Of a DNA stretch of 64,000 bases, positions 6,294 to 16,863 are shown one piece after another; position 1 is the stretch's first letter, and every line of letters begins with the position of its first letter. The position numbers and the translations under genes are program-made. The notes below the pieces were generated by a model, which saw only the letters and a program-made list of their open reading frames with translations, was not told the DNA's origin and searched no databases. Source of the stretch: Brevibacterium permense (lineage in GTDB: Bacteria; Actinomycetota; Actinomycetes; Actinomycetales; Brevibacteriaceae); contig NZ_QYCP01000092.1 in assembly GCF_025506275.1 (NCBI RefSeq), positions 1-64,000 on the forward strand, read 5' to 3'.

Positions 6294-7637
6294 TCAGGCT
6301 CCGGGGGTGAGCATGGCTTCCCACAGCTGAGTGAAGGCAGGCAGGGTCTTGGCCACAGTGCCGGCGTTCTCGATGACCATCCCGTCATTGCGCAGGGCAA
6401 GGACGGCACCGGCCATGACCATGCGGTGGTCGTGGTAGGTATGCCACAGCGCCGGGCGAAGGTGAGTGGTGCCGGTGATCGTCAGGGCCTCGGCATGTTC
6501 GACGACATCGACGCCGATGGCACCGTACTCTCTGGTCAGAGCCGCCAGACGGTCGGTCTCGTGCCCACGCAGATGCCCGATACCGCGCAGCTGCGACGTT
6601 CCCTCGGCCAAAGCTGCGAGAGCCGAGACCACTGGGGTGAGTTCGCCGACGGCCGACAGGTCGAGATCGACCGCGGTGAGCCGGTCCGGGCCCTGCACAT
6701 GCAGACCTTCCCTATCGAGGCGCACCGTGGCTCCGAACGCCTCGGCGATCCCGCGGAAGCCGTCGCCTGCCTGCGTCGTGTGCACGGGCCAGTCGGCGAT
6801 GGTCACGGATCCGCCGGTGGCCACAGCCGCCGCTGCGAAGGCAGCGGCATTGGACAGGTCGGGTTCGACCTGCACGTCGAGACCGCGCGGAAGTCCTGGT
6901 TCGACGATCCAGCGCTCGGGTTCGGGCTCGCTGATGTCGACGCCTGCGTCGCGGAGGACTTCGATCGTCATATCCACGTGCGTCCGGCTGGGCACCGAGT
7001 TTGCAGTGTTGGTGAGTTCGAGTCCCAAAGGCATGACGGGAGCGGCGAGGAGCAGACCAGAGACGAACTGGCTGGAGGCGCTGGCGTCGATGCCGAGGTG
7101 GCCGCCGCGCAGCTGAGAGTCGGCGTGGATCGTTATCGGCAATGTGCTCGCGGCGGAGGTGATCGACGCACCGAGCTCCCGCAGCGACTCGATCGTCACC
7201 GACATCGGCCGCACCCGGGCCTGCTCATCGCCGTCGAGGAGGACCTCACGGCCGGTGAGCGCGGCAAGTGGGGGGATGAAGCGCATCACGGTTCCGGCGA
7301 GACCGCAGTCGATGGTGATCGGCGCGGAATCCTGCGCAGCTGCGTCTGTGGGCGCGTGCCCGCCTGAGAAAGGGATCGGCTCGATGTGGAGCGCATCGCC
7401 GTCTTCGTCGATCACGGCGCCGAGGCGACGCAGGGCGTCCACCATGAGCAGGGTGTCGCGGCTGCGCAGCCACCCCTTGAGATCGGATCCGGAACGGGCG
7501 AGAGCCGCAAGGATGAGATAACGGTTCGTCAGGGACTTGGAACCGGGAACGGACACTGTGGCAGAGACGGCGGAACCGGCGACCGGCGGCTGCCAGTCGC
7601 CGGTCGCCGGGGGAGTGTGCGTGGAGATGTCAGTCAA
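6294..7637 (-). CDS. aroA: 3-phosphoshikimate 1-carboxyvinyltransferase (EPSP synthase)
   Basis: 447 residues. It joins phosphoenolpyruvate and shikimate-3-phosphate in the shikimate pathway. The EPSP-synthase landmarks are present: VPGSKSLTNRYLILAALA (substrate Lys/Ser loop), the DCGLAGTVMRFIPPLAAL segment, and near the C-terminus LRGHETDRL and HDHRMVMAG. The N-terminal ~25 residues are a Thr/Pro-rich extension. It overlaps the DoxX gene by 8 bp upstream and abuts rsgA downstream, so aroA, rsgA and hisN are likely co-transcribed leftward. Confidence 0.95.
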   Translation of the reverse strand: MTDISTHTPPATGDWQPPVAGSAVSATVSVPGSKSLTNRYLILAALARSGSDLKGWLRSRDTLLMVDALRRLGAVIDEDGDALHIEPIPFSGGHAPTDAAAQDSAPITIDCGLAGTVMRFIPPLAALTGREVLLDGDEQARVRPMSVTIESLRELGASITSAASTLPITIHADSQLRGGHLGIDASASSQFVSGLLLAAPVMPLGLELTNTANSVPSRTHVDMTIEVLRDAGVDISEPEPERWIVEPGLPRGLDVQVEPDLSNAAAFAAAAVATGGSVTIADWPVHTTQAGDGFRGIAEAFGATVRLDREGLHVQGPDRLTAVDLDLSAVGELTPVVSALAALAEGTSQLRGIGHLRGHETDRLAALTREYGAIGVDVVEHAEALTITGTTHLRPALWHTYHDHRMVMAGAVLALRNDGMVIENAGTVAKTLPAFTQLWEAMLTPGA

Positions 7638-8127
7638 CTCCGAGTGCGCTCAGAGCCTGTTTCGAGGTGTCTTCCACGCTCGACCACAGGTCTTCGGCGG
7701 CATGCTGGGTCCGCCACCACAGGCCGGGGCGTCCAGCAGTGTCGACGGCGGCGAGCAGGGCACCGCCGAGCATCGAGGTGCGCAGCAGAGTGCGCTCGTT
7801 GCGGGCTTTCTTCTCTTCCTTCGACGTCGTCTTGTCAGCAGACAGACGCTCACCGACGGTGTCGAGCAGGTAGGTGCCGACGAGGATCGATGCGCTGAGG
7901 CGGGGGAAGCGTCCGATGGCGAGCATCGAACCGGCAGCGACCTGTGCAACACCGGTGGCTCGGGCGAGAGTCACTGCGTCGACGGGGACGTCGACCTGCT
8001 TGCGAGCCTGGTTGAGGAGCGGGCCGACCGATGCGGCCGCTGCCTCCGGCTTGCGCAGTCGTTCGACTCCGTTGAGGATGTAGCCGGCGGCCAGCATGGG
8101 CCGTGCGATAAGACGAATGGGAGACAC
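7630..8127 (-). CDS. DoxX family membrane protein
   Basis: 165 residues. The N-terminal RLIARPMLAAGYILNGVERL is the DoxX family start, followed by further hydrophobic helices (about residues 52-70, 78-92 and 117-127). The family is linked to thiol and redox stress in actinobacteria, but this member's reaction is unknown. It heads the leftward aroA cluster, overlaps aroA by 8 bp and is divergent from sigR, which is consistent with a redox-related context without proving it. Confidence 0.8.
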   Translation of the reverse strand: MSPIRLIARPMLAAGYILNGVERLRKPEAAAASVGPLLNQARKQVDVPVDAVTLARATGVAQVAAGSMLAIGRFPRLSASILVGTYLLDTVGERLSADKTTSKEEKKARNERTLLRTSMLGGALLAAVDTAGRPGLWWRTQHAAEDLWSSVEDTSKQALSALGVD

Positions 8128-8181
8128 AGTGGTCCTTCCTACGTGGCGGGCATCTCACTCGCAAGCATAACTGCTGCGGTG

Positions 8182-8208
8182 GGAATAGTGGGACGTCAGT
8201 CCGATGTT
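8182..8208 (+). promoter_or_regulatory. SigR-type promoter of sigR (autoregulation)
   Basis: GGGAAT (GGAAT at 8182-8186) and GTT (8206-8208) are spaced by 19 bp, or 18 bp to TGTT. This matches the GGAAT-N18/19-GTT pattern used by SigR/SigH factors. It lies about 65 bp upstream of the sigR start, so the sigma factor most likely drives its own gene. It also shows that the earlier ATG at 8204 falls within the -10 box. Confidence 0.65.
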
Positions 8209-8272
8209 GTACGGGGTGAAGCCATTCGACGGGTGCACCCGTCTGGAAGTCGACAGGCAGAAGGAGAAGTCT

Positions 8273-8929
8273 ATGAGCGCCACTGCCGTCCTGGAGAGAA
8301 CGGGCGTACCATTGACTGCGATGACCGAATCAGTCAAAGAAGCCCCCGAAACCGACGCCGAGAGGTCGGCGCGTTTCGAACGGGATGCTCTGGAATATGT
8401 CAACCAGCTCTACGCAGCTGCTCTGCGTATGACCCGTAACCCGGCAGACGCCGAAGACCTCGTCCAGGAAGCCTATGCGAAGGCGTATGCCGCCTTCCAC
8501 CAGTACAAGCCCGGAACCAACCTCAAAGCCTGGCTGTACCGGATCCTGACGAACACCTTCATCAACAACTACCGCAGGAAGCAGCGTCAGCCGCAGGAAC
8601 ACGGCAGCGAAGACATCGAGGACTGGCAGATCGCACAGGCGAACAGCCACTCGTCCTCCGGCGGTCGTTCCGCCGAACTCGAAGCCCTCGACCACCTTCC
8701 CGACTCCGACGTCAAGGAAGCACTCTCTGCACTGCCCGAAGACTTCCGCATGGTCGTCTACTATGCCGATGTCGAAGGCCTGCCGTACAAGGAGATCGCC
8801 GAGATCATGGAGACGCCGATCGGCACTGTGATGTCCCGACTGCACCGCGGTCGCCGACAGTTGCGGGAGATGCTGGCCGACTATGCCGCCGAGCGCGGTT
8901 TCGTGAGTCCTGAGGGAGGTGCGAAATGA
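8273..8929 (+). CDS. sigR: RNA polymerase ECF sigma factor SigR/SigH
   Basis: 218 residues from ATG 8273, preceded by AAGGAG at 8 nt; an upstream in-frame ATG at 8204 lies in the promoter and is rejected. Region 2 covers about residues 40-100 ([40 protein letters not shown]). Region 4 covers about 150-205 ([39 protein letters not shown]). SigR directs the response to disulfide stress (thioredoxin, mycothiol recycling and proteostasis genes). The stop overlaps rsrA as ATGA, so sigma and anti-sigma are translationally coupled. Confidence 0.94.
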   Translation: MSATAVLERTGVPLTAMTESVKEAPETDAERSARFERDALEYVNQLYAAALRMTRNPADAEDLVQEAYAKAYAAFHQYKPGTNLKAWLYRILTNTFINNYRRKQRQPQEHGSEDIEDWQIAQANSHSSSGGRSAELEALDHLPDSDVKEALSALPEDFRMVVYYADVEGLPYKEIAEIMETPIGTVMSRLHRGRRQLREMLADYAAERGFVSPEGGAK

Positions 8930-9183
8930 GCGACGAAGGCTGCTGCGAAAGCGTCAGAAGCGAGTCTCTGATGCGCATCTACCACTACCTCGACGGGGAA
9001 CTGACGACGACGGAGATCCGCGAGATCTCGATCCACCTCGAACAGTGTCCGTCGTGTCATGACGAGTACGAGATCGAAGCGCTGCTCAAGGAGCTCGTCC
9101 GTCGATCGTGCAGCCACGACCGTGCCCCGATGGGACTGCGCGAGAAGATCCGCCAGCGGATCGCACTCGAACAGAACTCCTGA
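8926..9183 (+). CDS. rsrA: Zinc-binding redox-sensitive anti-sigma factor
   Basis: 85 residues. The ZAS motif is present as H37-x3-C41-x2-C44 (HLEQCPSC), with additional cysteines at C6/C7 and C62 that match the redox-active positions of RsrA. In the reduced, zinc-loaded form it would hold SigR; oxidation forms a disulfide, releases zinc and frees the sigma factor. The start overlaps the sigR stop by 4 bp. A strong terminator follows. Confidence 0.94.
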   Translation: MSDEGCCESVRSESLMRIYHYLDGELTTTEIREISIHLEQCPSCHDEYEIEALLKELVRRSCSHDRAPMGLREKIRQRIALEQNS

Positions 9184-9220
9184 CCGGAGGCTCGAGTGCT
9201 GTCCGGGAGTCCGGACACAG

Positions 9221-9258
9221 CGAAGGCGGGAAGAGAATGAATTCTCTTCCCGCCTTCG
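9221..9258. terminator. sigR-rsrA / bL37 bidirectional terminator
   Basis: An 18-bp perfect inverted repeat (left arm CGAAGGCGGGAAGAGAAT) about a 2-nt centre, between rsrA and the convergent bL37 gene. A smaller hairpin, TGTCCGG-GAGT-CCGGACA, lies just before it. Confidence 0.8.
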
Positions 9259-9282
9259 TCATTCACCGAACGTATCAGCGAA

Positions 9283-9357
9283 TCATGAGTTCGGACGCTT
9301 GCCGTGGTTTGCTTTCTTACGACGGCGATCGCGACGCTTCCGGCCACGCTTGCTCAT
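9283..9357 (-). CDS. 50S ribosomal protein bL37 (24 residues)
   Basis: Minus-strand ATG at 9357 opens a 24-codon frame beginning MSKRGRKRRDRRRKKANHGK and ending RPNS. It is preceded by AAAGGAGG at 5 nt, an excellent ribosome-binding site. The extremely basic sequence matches the small actinobacterial 50S protein called bL37, first seen in mycobacterial ribosome structures. In many actinobacteria this tiny gene lies next to sigR-rsrA, as here. It is easily missed because of its length. Confidence 0.85.
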   Translation of the reverse strand: MSKRGRKRRDRRRKKANHGKRPNS

Positions 9358-9478
9358 TGTGCCCTCCTTTGATAGACGGTTAATTCTCTCATGATCGCCC
9401 GAGCAGAGCAAAGTCGAACCAGGTCACAGACCTCGCCGGTCGGGCGCCTCGGGACGTCGCGGTTCGTCACCGAGCTTG

Positions 9479-9501
9479 CTGTGCGGCATGGAGCCGCACA
9501 G
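9479..9501 (-). terminator. Hairpin after the kgd / SGNH operon
   Basis: A perfect 9-bp stem, CTGTGCGGC-ATGGA-GCCGCACAG, lies 5 bp past the SGNH hydrolase stop. No clear U tract follows on the minus strand, so termination efficiency is uncertain. Confidence 0.5.
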
Positions 9502-9506
9502 GGGCC

Positions 9507-10121
9507 TCAGCTGTCGCCGAGGACGTCCTGGACTCCAAGCCAGTTGAACCAGCCGCGGTGGAGTACCAGCCAGGCCAGCAGGCCATAGCCTTCCTGCGCC
9601 GGCAGATGGTCCCGCGACGAAGCGACCTCACGCTGCCATACGGGATGGCCGAGGAGCGGAGTGAACGTGTCGACGTAGGTGATGCCGCGCCTCTTGGCCA
9701 CATCGGAGAAGCTGGCATTGAGCTCAGCGATGCGACGATTGCGATCCCCGTCGTGTTCCGGCGGCGGCCCCAGCACGAACGTCGGGACCTTCCGGGTCAG
9801 AGCCTCGTCGAGGATATTGGCCACATCGAGGCGAGCCCTGGCCACGGAACGTCCCGAATCGAGATCCCCGGATCCCAGAGCCAGCACCAGGCGGTTGTCT
9901 CCGTCCGGAGTGAATCGCAGAGACGCCTCGGCGATCGTGCGCGCATGCAGGCCGGCGGAATCCTCGGTCGGCACGGCCAGCGGGTACACCTTGAGTTCCG
10001 GGAGGCTCGGCAGGGTCCTCGCCGTCACCCGACCGACCCAACCGAGGCCACGGCCATCGCCGTGGCCGGCGACCAGGGGGCCTCCGACCACGGCGACGGT
10101 TGTGGTGATGTCGCTGCTCAC
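9507..10121 (-). CDS. SGNH/GDSL-type hydrolase
   Basis: 204 residues. The N-terminal VVGGPLVAGHGDGRGLGWVG corresponds to block I of SGNH hydrolases, but the usual GDS nucleophile Ser is not obvious: the loop reads GGPLVAGHGD. LALGSGDL stands where GxND is expected, and RDHLPAQEGYGLLA supplies the DxxH block V (here D-H). It may therefore be a divergent or altered member. Its ATG overlaps the kgd stop by 4 bp (ATGA), so it is co-translated with Kgd. Substrate unknown. Confidence 0.65.
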   Translation of the reverse strand: MSSDITTTVAVVGGPLVAGHGDGRGLGWVGRVTARTLPSLPELKVYPLAVPTEDSAGLHARTIAEASLRFTPDGDNRLVLALGSGDLDSGRSVARARLDVANILDEALTRKVPTFVLGPPPEHDGDRNRRIAELNASFSDVAKRRGITYVDTFTPLLGHPVWQREVASSRDHLPAQEGYGLLAWLVLHRGWFNWLGVQDVLGDS

Positions 10122-13100
10122 CGGCTGAAGATCCGGTCGACGAGTTCCTTCTGCTGACCATCGTGGAAGTGCTTGAGCCCGGTCGAGGTGGCGGCAGAAG
10201 CCGCACGAGAAATGACCTTGACCTCACGGCCACCGAGGAGCTGGGGGAGGTGCAGTGCCATGAACGGCCATGCTCCCTGGTTCTCCGGCTCTTCCTGAGC
10301 CCAGACGATCTCGGCATCGGCCGGGAAGCGATCGAGCACGGCGGTGATGGCCGCCTCATCGAGCGGGTAGAGCTGCTCGAGGCGGACCAGAGCCATCCTC
10401 GTGTCGTTGTCCTTCTCGCGCTTGGCCTTGAGGTCCCAATAGAGCTTCCCGGCGACTAGGACGACACGCTCGACCTGCGAGGCATCGACATCCGTATCGT
10501 CGACGACGGCCTGGAACTTACCCGAAGTGAAATCCTCCGGTGAATTCGCAGCGGCCTTGAGGCGCAGCATTGACTTCGGGGTGAACACGATGAGCGGGCG
10601 TTTGTTCGTCGTCGAGGCGTGGCGGCGCAGCAGGTGGAAGTACGAGGCGCCCGAGGACGGGTAGGCCACCGTCATGTTGTTCTCCGCGCACAGCTGGAGG
10701 TAACGCTCGATGCGACCCGAGGAATGGTCGGGTCCCTGCCCCTCGTAGCCGTGGGGCAGGAGCATGACGACACCGGAGTTCTGCTGCCACTTCTGCTCGG
10801 AGGAGGAGATGAACTCGTCGATGACGGTCTGCGCACCCTGTGCGAAGTCACCGAACTGAGCCTCCCACGCCACGAGGGCGTCCTTGCGTTCGACGGAGTA
10901 GCCGTATTCGAAGCCGACGGCGGCGTACTCGCTGAGCAGGGAGTCGTAGACCCAGAATCGAGCCTGCTCCTCGGTGAGGTTCTGCAGCGGCGTCCATTCG
11001 TTGCCGTTGACCGAGTCGATGAGCACCGAGTGGCGCTGGACGAAGGTCCCGCGACGGGAGTCCTGGCCTGCCAGCCGCACCGGCACGCCGTCCATGAGCA
11101 GCGAACCGAAGGCCAGCAGCTCGGCGAAGCCCCAGTCGATTCCGCCCGACAGCGACATCTCCTTGCGCTTCTCGAGCAGCGCCCGCAGCTTCTTGTGAAC
11201 CGTGAAGCCCTCGGGGATCTCGGTGAAAGCCTCGCCGATGCGCTGCAGCGTCTCGGGACTGATGGCCGTCTCGGCATCGGAGAAGGCCTCGATGTCGCTG
11301 GGCTCGTAGGGAGCGTTGAACGCCTCTCCATCGTAGGGGCCGGTTTCGGCCTCCTTGGTCTCGGCGAAGGCCGATTCCAGCTTGGCCTGATAGTCCTTGA
11401 GCGCTTCGGCGGCCTCTTCGTCGGTGATGCACTTTCTGCCCACGAGCGATTCGGTGTAGAGCTTGCGCACCGAACCCTTCTTCTCGATGAGCGAGTACAT
11501 CGTCGGCTGGGTCATCGACGGATCGTCGCCCTCGTTGTGGCCGCGACGGCGATAGCACACGAGGTCGATGACGACGTCCCGGTTGAACTCCTGGCGGTAT
11601 TCGAAGGCCAGGCGGGCGGCCCGGACCACGGCTTCGGGATCATCGCCGTTGACGTGGAAGATCGGAGCGTTGATCGACTTGGCGACGTCCGTGCAGTAGA
11701 ACGAGGAACGCGCCGAGGCAGGGGGAGTGGTGAACCCGACCTGGTTGTTGATGATGACGTGGACCGTTCCGCCGGTGCGGTAGCCGCGCAGCTCAGAGAG
11801 GTTGAGCGTCTCTGTGACCACGCCCTGTCCGGCGAATGCGGCGTCGCCGTGGACGAGGACCGGCAGCACGGTGAAACCGGACTCGCCCTGGTCGACGAGA
11901 TCCTGCTTGGCGCGTACGATGCCTTCGAGGACCGGATCGACGGTCTCGAGGTGGCTGGGGTTGGCCGCGACGTAGACGCCGGTGGTGTTGCCTGCCGGCG
12001 AGGTGAACGAACCCTTGGTGCCCAGGTGGTACTTGACATCGCCGGAGCCCTGGACGCTGTCCGGAGACATGGTTCCGTCGAACTCACGGAAGATCTGCGC
12101 ATAGGACTTGCCGGCGATGTTCGTCAGCACGTTGAGGCGACCACGGTGGGCCATGCCGATGGCGACCTCATCGAGGCCGGTGTCGGCGGACTGGTTGAGG
12201 ATCTCGTCGAGCAGGACGATCGCGGACTCTCCGCCTTCGAGGCTGAAGCGCTTCTGTCCGATGTACTTCGTCTGGAGGAAGGTCTCGAAGGCCTCGGCGG
12301 CGTTGAGACGGCCGAGGATGTGTCCCTGCTCCGAACGGGTGAGCTCCTGATGCGGGACCTCGATCTTCGACTGGAACCAACGGCGCTGGACCGGGTCGGC
12401 GATGTGCATGTATTCGAAGCCGGTGGTCCGGCAGTAGCTCTCACGCAGCAGTCCGAGGATGTTGCGGAAGGGCATCATCGGCTTCGATCCGAACCCGCCG
12501 GTGGGGAACTCGCGTTCGAGATCCCACAGGGTCAGACCGTGCTGATTGATGTCGAGATCCGGGTGGGACCGCTGACGGTAGACCAGAGGATCGATATTGG
12601 CCATGAGGTGACCGCGCGTGCGGTAGGCATCGATGAGCTCGATGACGCGTGCGGTCTTGTTGACGTCGTCCTGGTCTTCGGCCGAGACGTCGGGAACCCA
12701 GCGCACCGGCTCATAGGGCAGGCGCAGGGATTCGAAGACATCGTCGTAGAAGCCGTCTTCGCCGAGCAGGTAGCTGTGGACGAGCTTGAGGAACTCGCCC
12801 GAACCGGCTCCCTGGATCACGCGGTGATCGTAGGTCGAGGTCAGGGTCAGCACCTTGGACACGGCCAGAGAGTTGATGGTCTGCTGGCTGGCACCCTGGA
12901 ACTCGGCGGGGTAGTCGAGCGCGCCGACGCCGATGATGCAGCCCTGGCCCTTGGTCAGACGCGGAACGGAGTGGACCGTGCCAATTCCGCCGGGGTTCGT
13001 CAGCGAGACGGTGGTGCCGGCGAAGTCGTCGGCGGTGAGCTTGCCCTGCCGTGCCTTGTCGACGAGGCCGTCGTAGGCGTCGACGAACTGGCGGAAGGTC

Positions 13101-13840
13101 AGCGTCTCGGCCTTCTTGACGTTGGGCACCAGCAGGGTGCGTGATCCGTCCTTCTTCGGCACGTCGATGGCGAGGCCGAAGTTGATGTGGGCGGGGGAGA
13201 CCATCACGGGCTTGCCGTCGCGGACGTCGTAGGAGACGTTCTGCGAGGGGAAGTTCTGCAGGGCGCGGATCACGGCGAAGCCGATGAGGTGGGTGAAGGA
13301 GACCTTCCCGCCTCGGGTGCGCTTGAGGTGCGAGTTGATGACGATCCGGTTGTCGATGAGCGCCTTGGCAGGCAGGGCCCGGACCGAGGTGGCGGTCGGG
13401 ACTTCGAGCGACTCATCCATGTTCTTGGCGATGAGCTTCGCGGGGCCGCGCAGGGGAGTGATCGTCTCCTCCGGTGCGGGCTTCGGTGCGGCTTCCTTCG
13501 CGGTGACCTTCGGCACGGACTTGGTCTCTGCCTTCAGCGTCTCGGACTCAGCCGAAGACGGGGAGACGCCGCGAGAGGTCTCACGGGAGGTCGCCGGGGC
13601 TGCAGCTGAGGCAGGGGCCTTGGCATCCGACTTATTCGCGGCCGGCTTCGCCTCCTGCTCGGCGGCTGGCTCGGCAGCGGACTGAGCGCCTCCGCCGTTC
13701 TTTTCGTACTTGTCGAAGAAGGGCCACCAGGACTGGTCGACCGAATTCTTATCTGACTTGTACTGCTCATACAATTCCTCGACCAGCCACTCATTCGACC
13801 CGAAGTCTTCAACGGTGCGGTTCGGAGTATTGACGGACAC
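10118..13840 (-). CDS. kgd: Multifunctional 2-oxoglutarate metabolism enzyme (E1/decarboxylase/HOAS synthase)
   Basis: 1240 residues, GTG start at 13840. The domain order is that of actinobacterial OdhA/Kgd. Residues 1-45 are the E1 N-terminal helix (FGSNEWLVEELYEQYK, WWPFF). A Pro/Ala-rich linker covers about 50-125. An E2-like acyltransferase domain covers about 125-355, with the catalytic-type His H339 in YDHRVIQGAGSGEFL and no lipoyl domain. The thiamine-diphosphate E1 core then follows (AHRGRLNVLTNIAGKSYAQI, GDAAFAGQGVV, NGDDPE for Mg binding). It feeds the TCA cycle as 2-oxoglutarate dehydrogenase E1 with auxiliary decarboxylase activity. Activity in relatives is controlled by a GarA/OdhI-type FHA protein, which is not in this window. 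Confidence 0.95.
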   Translation of the reverse strand: MSVNTPNRTVEDFGSNEWLVEELYEQYKSDKNSVDQSWWPFFDKYEKNGGGAQSAAEPAAEQEAKPAANKSDAKAPASAAAPATSRETSRGVSPSSAESETLKAETKSVPKVTAKEAAPKPAPEETITPLRGPAKLIAKNMDESLEVPTATSVRALPAKALIDNRIVINSHLKRTRGGKVSFTHLIGFAVIRALQNFPSQNVSYDVRDGKPVMVSPAHINFGLAIDVPKKDGSRTLLVPNVKKAETLTFRQFVDAYDGLVDKARQGKLTADDFAGTTVSLTNPGGIGTVHSVPRLTKGQGCIIGVGALDYPAEFQGASQQTINSLAVSKVLTLTSTYDHRVIQGAGSGEFLKLVHSYLLGEDGFYDDVFESLRLPYEPVRWVPDVSAEDQDDVNKTARVIELIDAYRTRGHLMANIDPLVYRQRSHPDLDINQHGLTLWDLEREFPTGGFGSKPMMPFRNILGLLRESYCRTTGFEYMHIADPVQRRWFQSKIEVPHQELTRSEQGHILGRLNAAEAFETFLQTKYIGQKRFSLEGGESAIVLLDEILNQSADTGLDEVAIGMAHRGRLNVLTNIAGKSYAQIFREFDGTMSPDSVQGSGDVKYHLGTKGSFTSPAGNTTGVYVAANPSHLETVDPVLEGIVRAKQDLVDQGESGFTVLPVLVHGDAAFAGQGVVTETLNLSELRGYRTGGTVHVIINNQVGFTTPPASARSSFYCTDVAKSINAPIFHVNGDDPEAVVRAARLAFEYRQEFNRDVVIDLVCYRRRGHNEGDDPSMTQPTMYSLIEKKGSVRKLYTESLVGRKCITDEEAAEALKDYQAKLESAFAETKEAETGPYDGEAFNAPYEPSDIEAFSDAETAISPETLQRIGEAFTEIPEGFTVHKKLRALLEKRKEMSLSGGIDWGFAELLAFGSLLMDGVPVRLAGQDSRRGTFVQRHSVLIDSVNGNEWTPLQNLTEEQARFWVYDSLLSEYAAVGFEYGYSVERKDALVAWEAQFGDFAQGAQTVIDEFISSSEQKWQQNSGVVMLLPHGYEGQGPDHSSGRIERYLQLCAENNMTVAYPSSGASYFHLLRRHASTTNKRPLIVFTPKSMLRLKAAANSPEDFTSGKFQAVVDDTDVDASQVERVVLVAGKLYWDLKAKREKDNDTRMALVRLEQLYPLDEAAITAVLDRFPADAEIVWAQEEPENQGAWPFMALHLPQLLGGREVKVISRAASAATSTGLKHFHDGQQKELVDRIFSR

Positions 13841-13900
13841 GGCGTTGATCGCCTACTTCCTGATTCAAGACTTGCTGCTTAACGACATCTCCAAGCCTAA

Positions 13901-15400
<1,500 letters not shown>

Positions 15401-15531
15401 GATCTCTTCATGCACAGTGACAGTCCCGGCCGGCGGGAAGCCGGCGCCCCAGATGACGACCCTCACCCCGCGAGGGTCTCACACCTCACCTGCTCTGCTG
15501 AGCAGATAGCGAACGGCGGGGACAGCCACTG

Positions 15532-16863
15532 ATGGAATGGATACTCCTCGCCCTCGCACTGCTGCTCATCCTCGGCACCGGAGTCTTCGTCGCAGCCGAA
15601 TTCTCGCTGTTGACGCTCGACCGCCACACAGCCGATAAGGCGGTTGAAGAAGGTATCGTCGGCGCGAAGACGCTGCGGCGTTCGATGACCCACTTGTCCA
15701 CCCAGCTCTCGGCAGCGCAGGTGGGCATCACGATCACCACTCTGCTCACCGGTTACCTCATGGAACCGTCCTTGGGCAGGCTGCTGGCGCCGCTGTTCGA
15801 GGCCTGGGGCGTCGGCCCCGGCCTCGCGGCCCCGCTGGCGCTGACCATCGCCCTCATCGTCTCCACCGTGGGATCGATGATCTTCGGAGAGCTCGTGCCG
15901 AAGAACCTCGCCATCGCTGTGCCGCTGGCGACCGGTCGCATCGCCGCACCGATGCAGTACGTCTTCTCGATCGTCTTCAAGCCCGTCATCGCCGTCCTCA
16001 ACGGCACGGCGAACAAGATCCTCATGTCGATGGGCATCGAGCCGCAGGAAGAAGGTTCGGTGGGGCGTTCCCCGGAGGAGCTGACCTCACTCGTGCGGCA
16101 TTCCGCCGAGGAGGGCGTGCTCGATGAGCAGACAGCAGGTCTGCTGGAGAGGACTCTGAGCTTCTCCGATCGCACCGCGGAAGACGTGATGACTCCGCGC
16201 ACGCGCATGTCCACGGTGGACAAGGACACCACGGCTCGACAGATCATCGAACAGGCCCGGGACACCGGATTCTCCCGGTTCCCCGTGGCTGACGAGGACA
16301 AGGACCACATCGTCGGAGTCGTTCACGTCAAACAGGCCTTCGCCGTGCCTCCGAGCAACCGCGACGACGCCTACGCAGGAGGGCTGATGACCGAGGTCCG
16401 TGAGATCCCGGAGACGCAGCGCCTCGACCCGCTGCTCTTGGAGCTGCGCGCAACCGGCCTGCAGATGGCTGTGGTCGTCGATGAGTTCGGCGGCACAGCT
16501 GGAGTGGTCACCCTCGAGGATGTCGTCGAGGAGCTCGTGGGAGAGGTCGCCGATGAGCACGATCGGATGCGCGTCGCGGCACGACCGGCTCGCGACGGCT
16601 CCTGGATCGTGCCCGGTCAGCTGCGACCCGATGAGATCTCGTCGACGATCGGGGCCACCATCCCGGAGGACTCGGACTATGAGACTCTGGCCGGATTCGT
16701 CCTCAAGGAGCTCGGACGGATTCCCGAACCGGGTGACGAGGTCCGCATGGAGGACGCCCGCATCGTGGTCGAACGGATGCACGGACGACGCATCGAACGC
16801 CTCCGGGTCGTGCTGCGCGCCGCCGACTCAGGGGCATTCGAAACCGGAGGTGAGACTCGATGA
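15532..16863 (+). CDS. CNNM/CBS-domain transporter (hemolysin C family), first of pair
   Basis: 443 residues. An N-terminal CNNM membrane domain (residues 1-190, with four hydrophobic segments starting WILLALALLLILGTGVFVA, and the conserved FGELVPKNLAI loop) is followed by two CBS domains (about 200-330). A C-terminal CorC/HlyC domain closes it (about 345-425, PGQLRPDEISSTIG). Such proteins are linked to magnesium and cobalt transport. ATG at 15532 follows GGCGGGGA. Its stop overlaps the next paralogue as ATGA. Confidence 0.9.
   Translation: MEWILLALALLLILGTGVFVAAEFSLLTLDRHTADKAVEEGIVGAKTLRRSMTHLSTQLSAAQVGITITTLLTGYLMEPSLGRLLAPLFEAWGVGPGLAAPLALTIALIVSTVGSMIFGELVPKNLAIAVPLATGRIAAPMQYVFSIVFKPVIAVLNGTANKILMSMGIEPQEEGSVGRSPEELTSLVRHSAEEGVLDEQTAGLLERTLSFSDRTAEDVMTPRTRMSTVDKDTTARQIIEQARDTGFSRFPVADEDKDHIVGVVHVKQAFAVPPSNRDDAYAGGLMTEVREIPETQRLDPLLLELRATGLQMAVVVDEFGGTAGVVTLEDVVEELVGEVADEHDRMRVAARPARDGSWIVPGQLRPDEISSTIGATIPEDSDYETLAGFVLKELGRIPEPGDEVRMEDARIVVERMHGRRIERLRVVLRAADSGAFETGGETR

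Noticed and set aside
10619-13144. 841-codon frame antisense to kgd
   Set aside because: It is the complement of a fully conserved enzyme gene; no start signal and no recognisable domain.
15401-15531. M-box magnesium riboswitch before the CNNM pair
   Set aside because: The gap is only 131 bp and lacks recognisable M-box helices; only a short GCCGGC hairpin is present.
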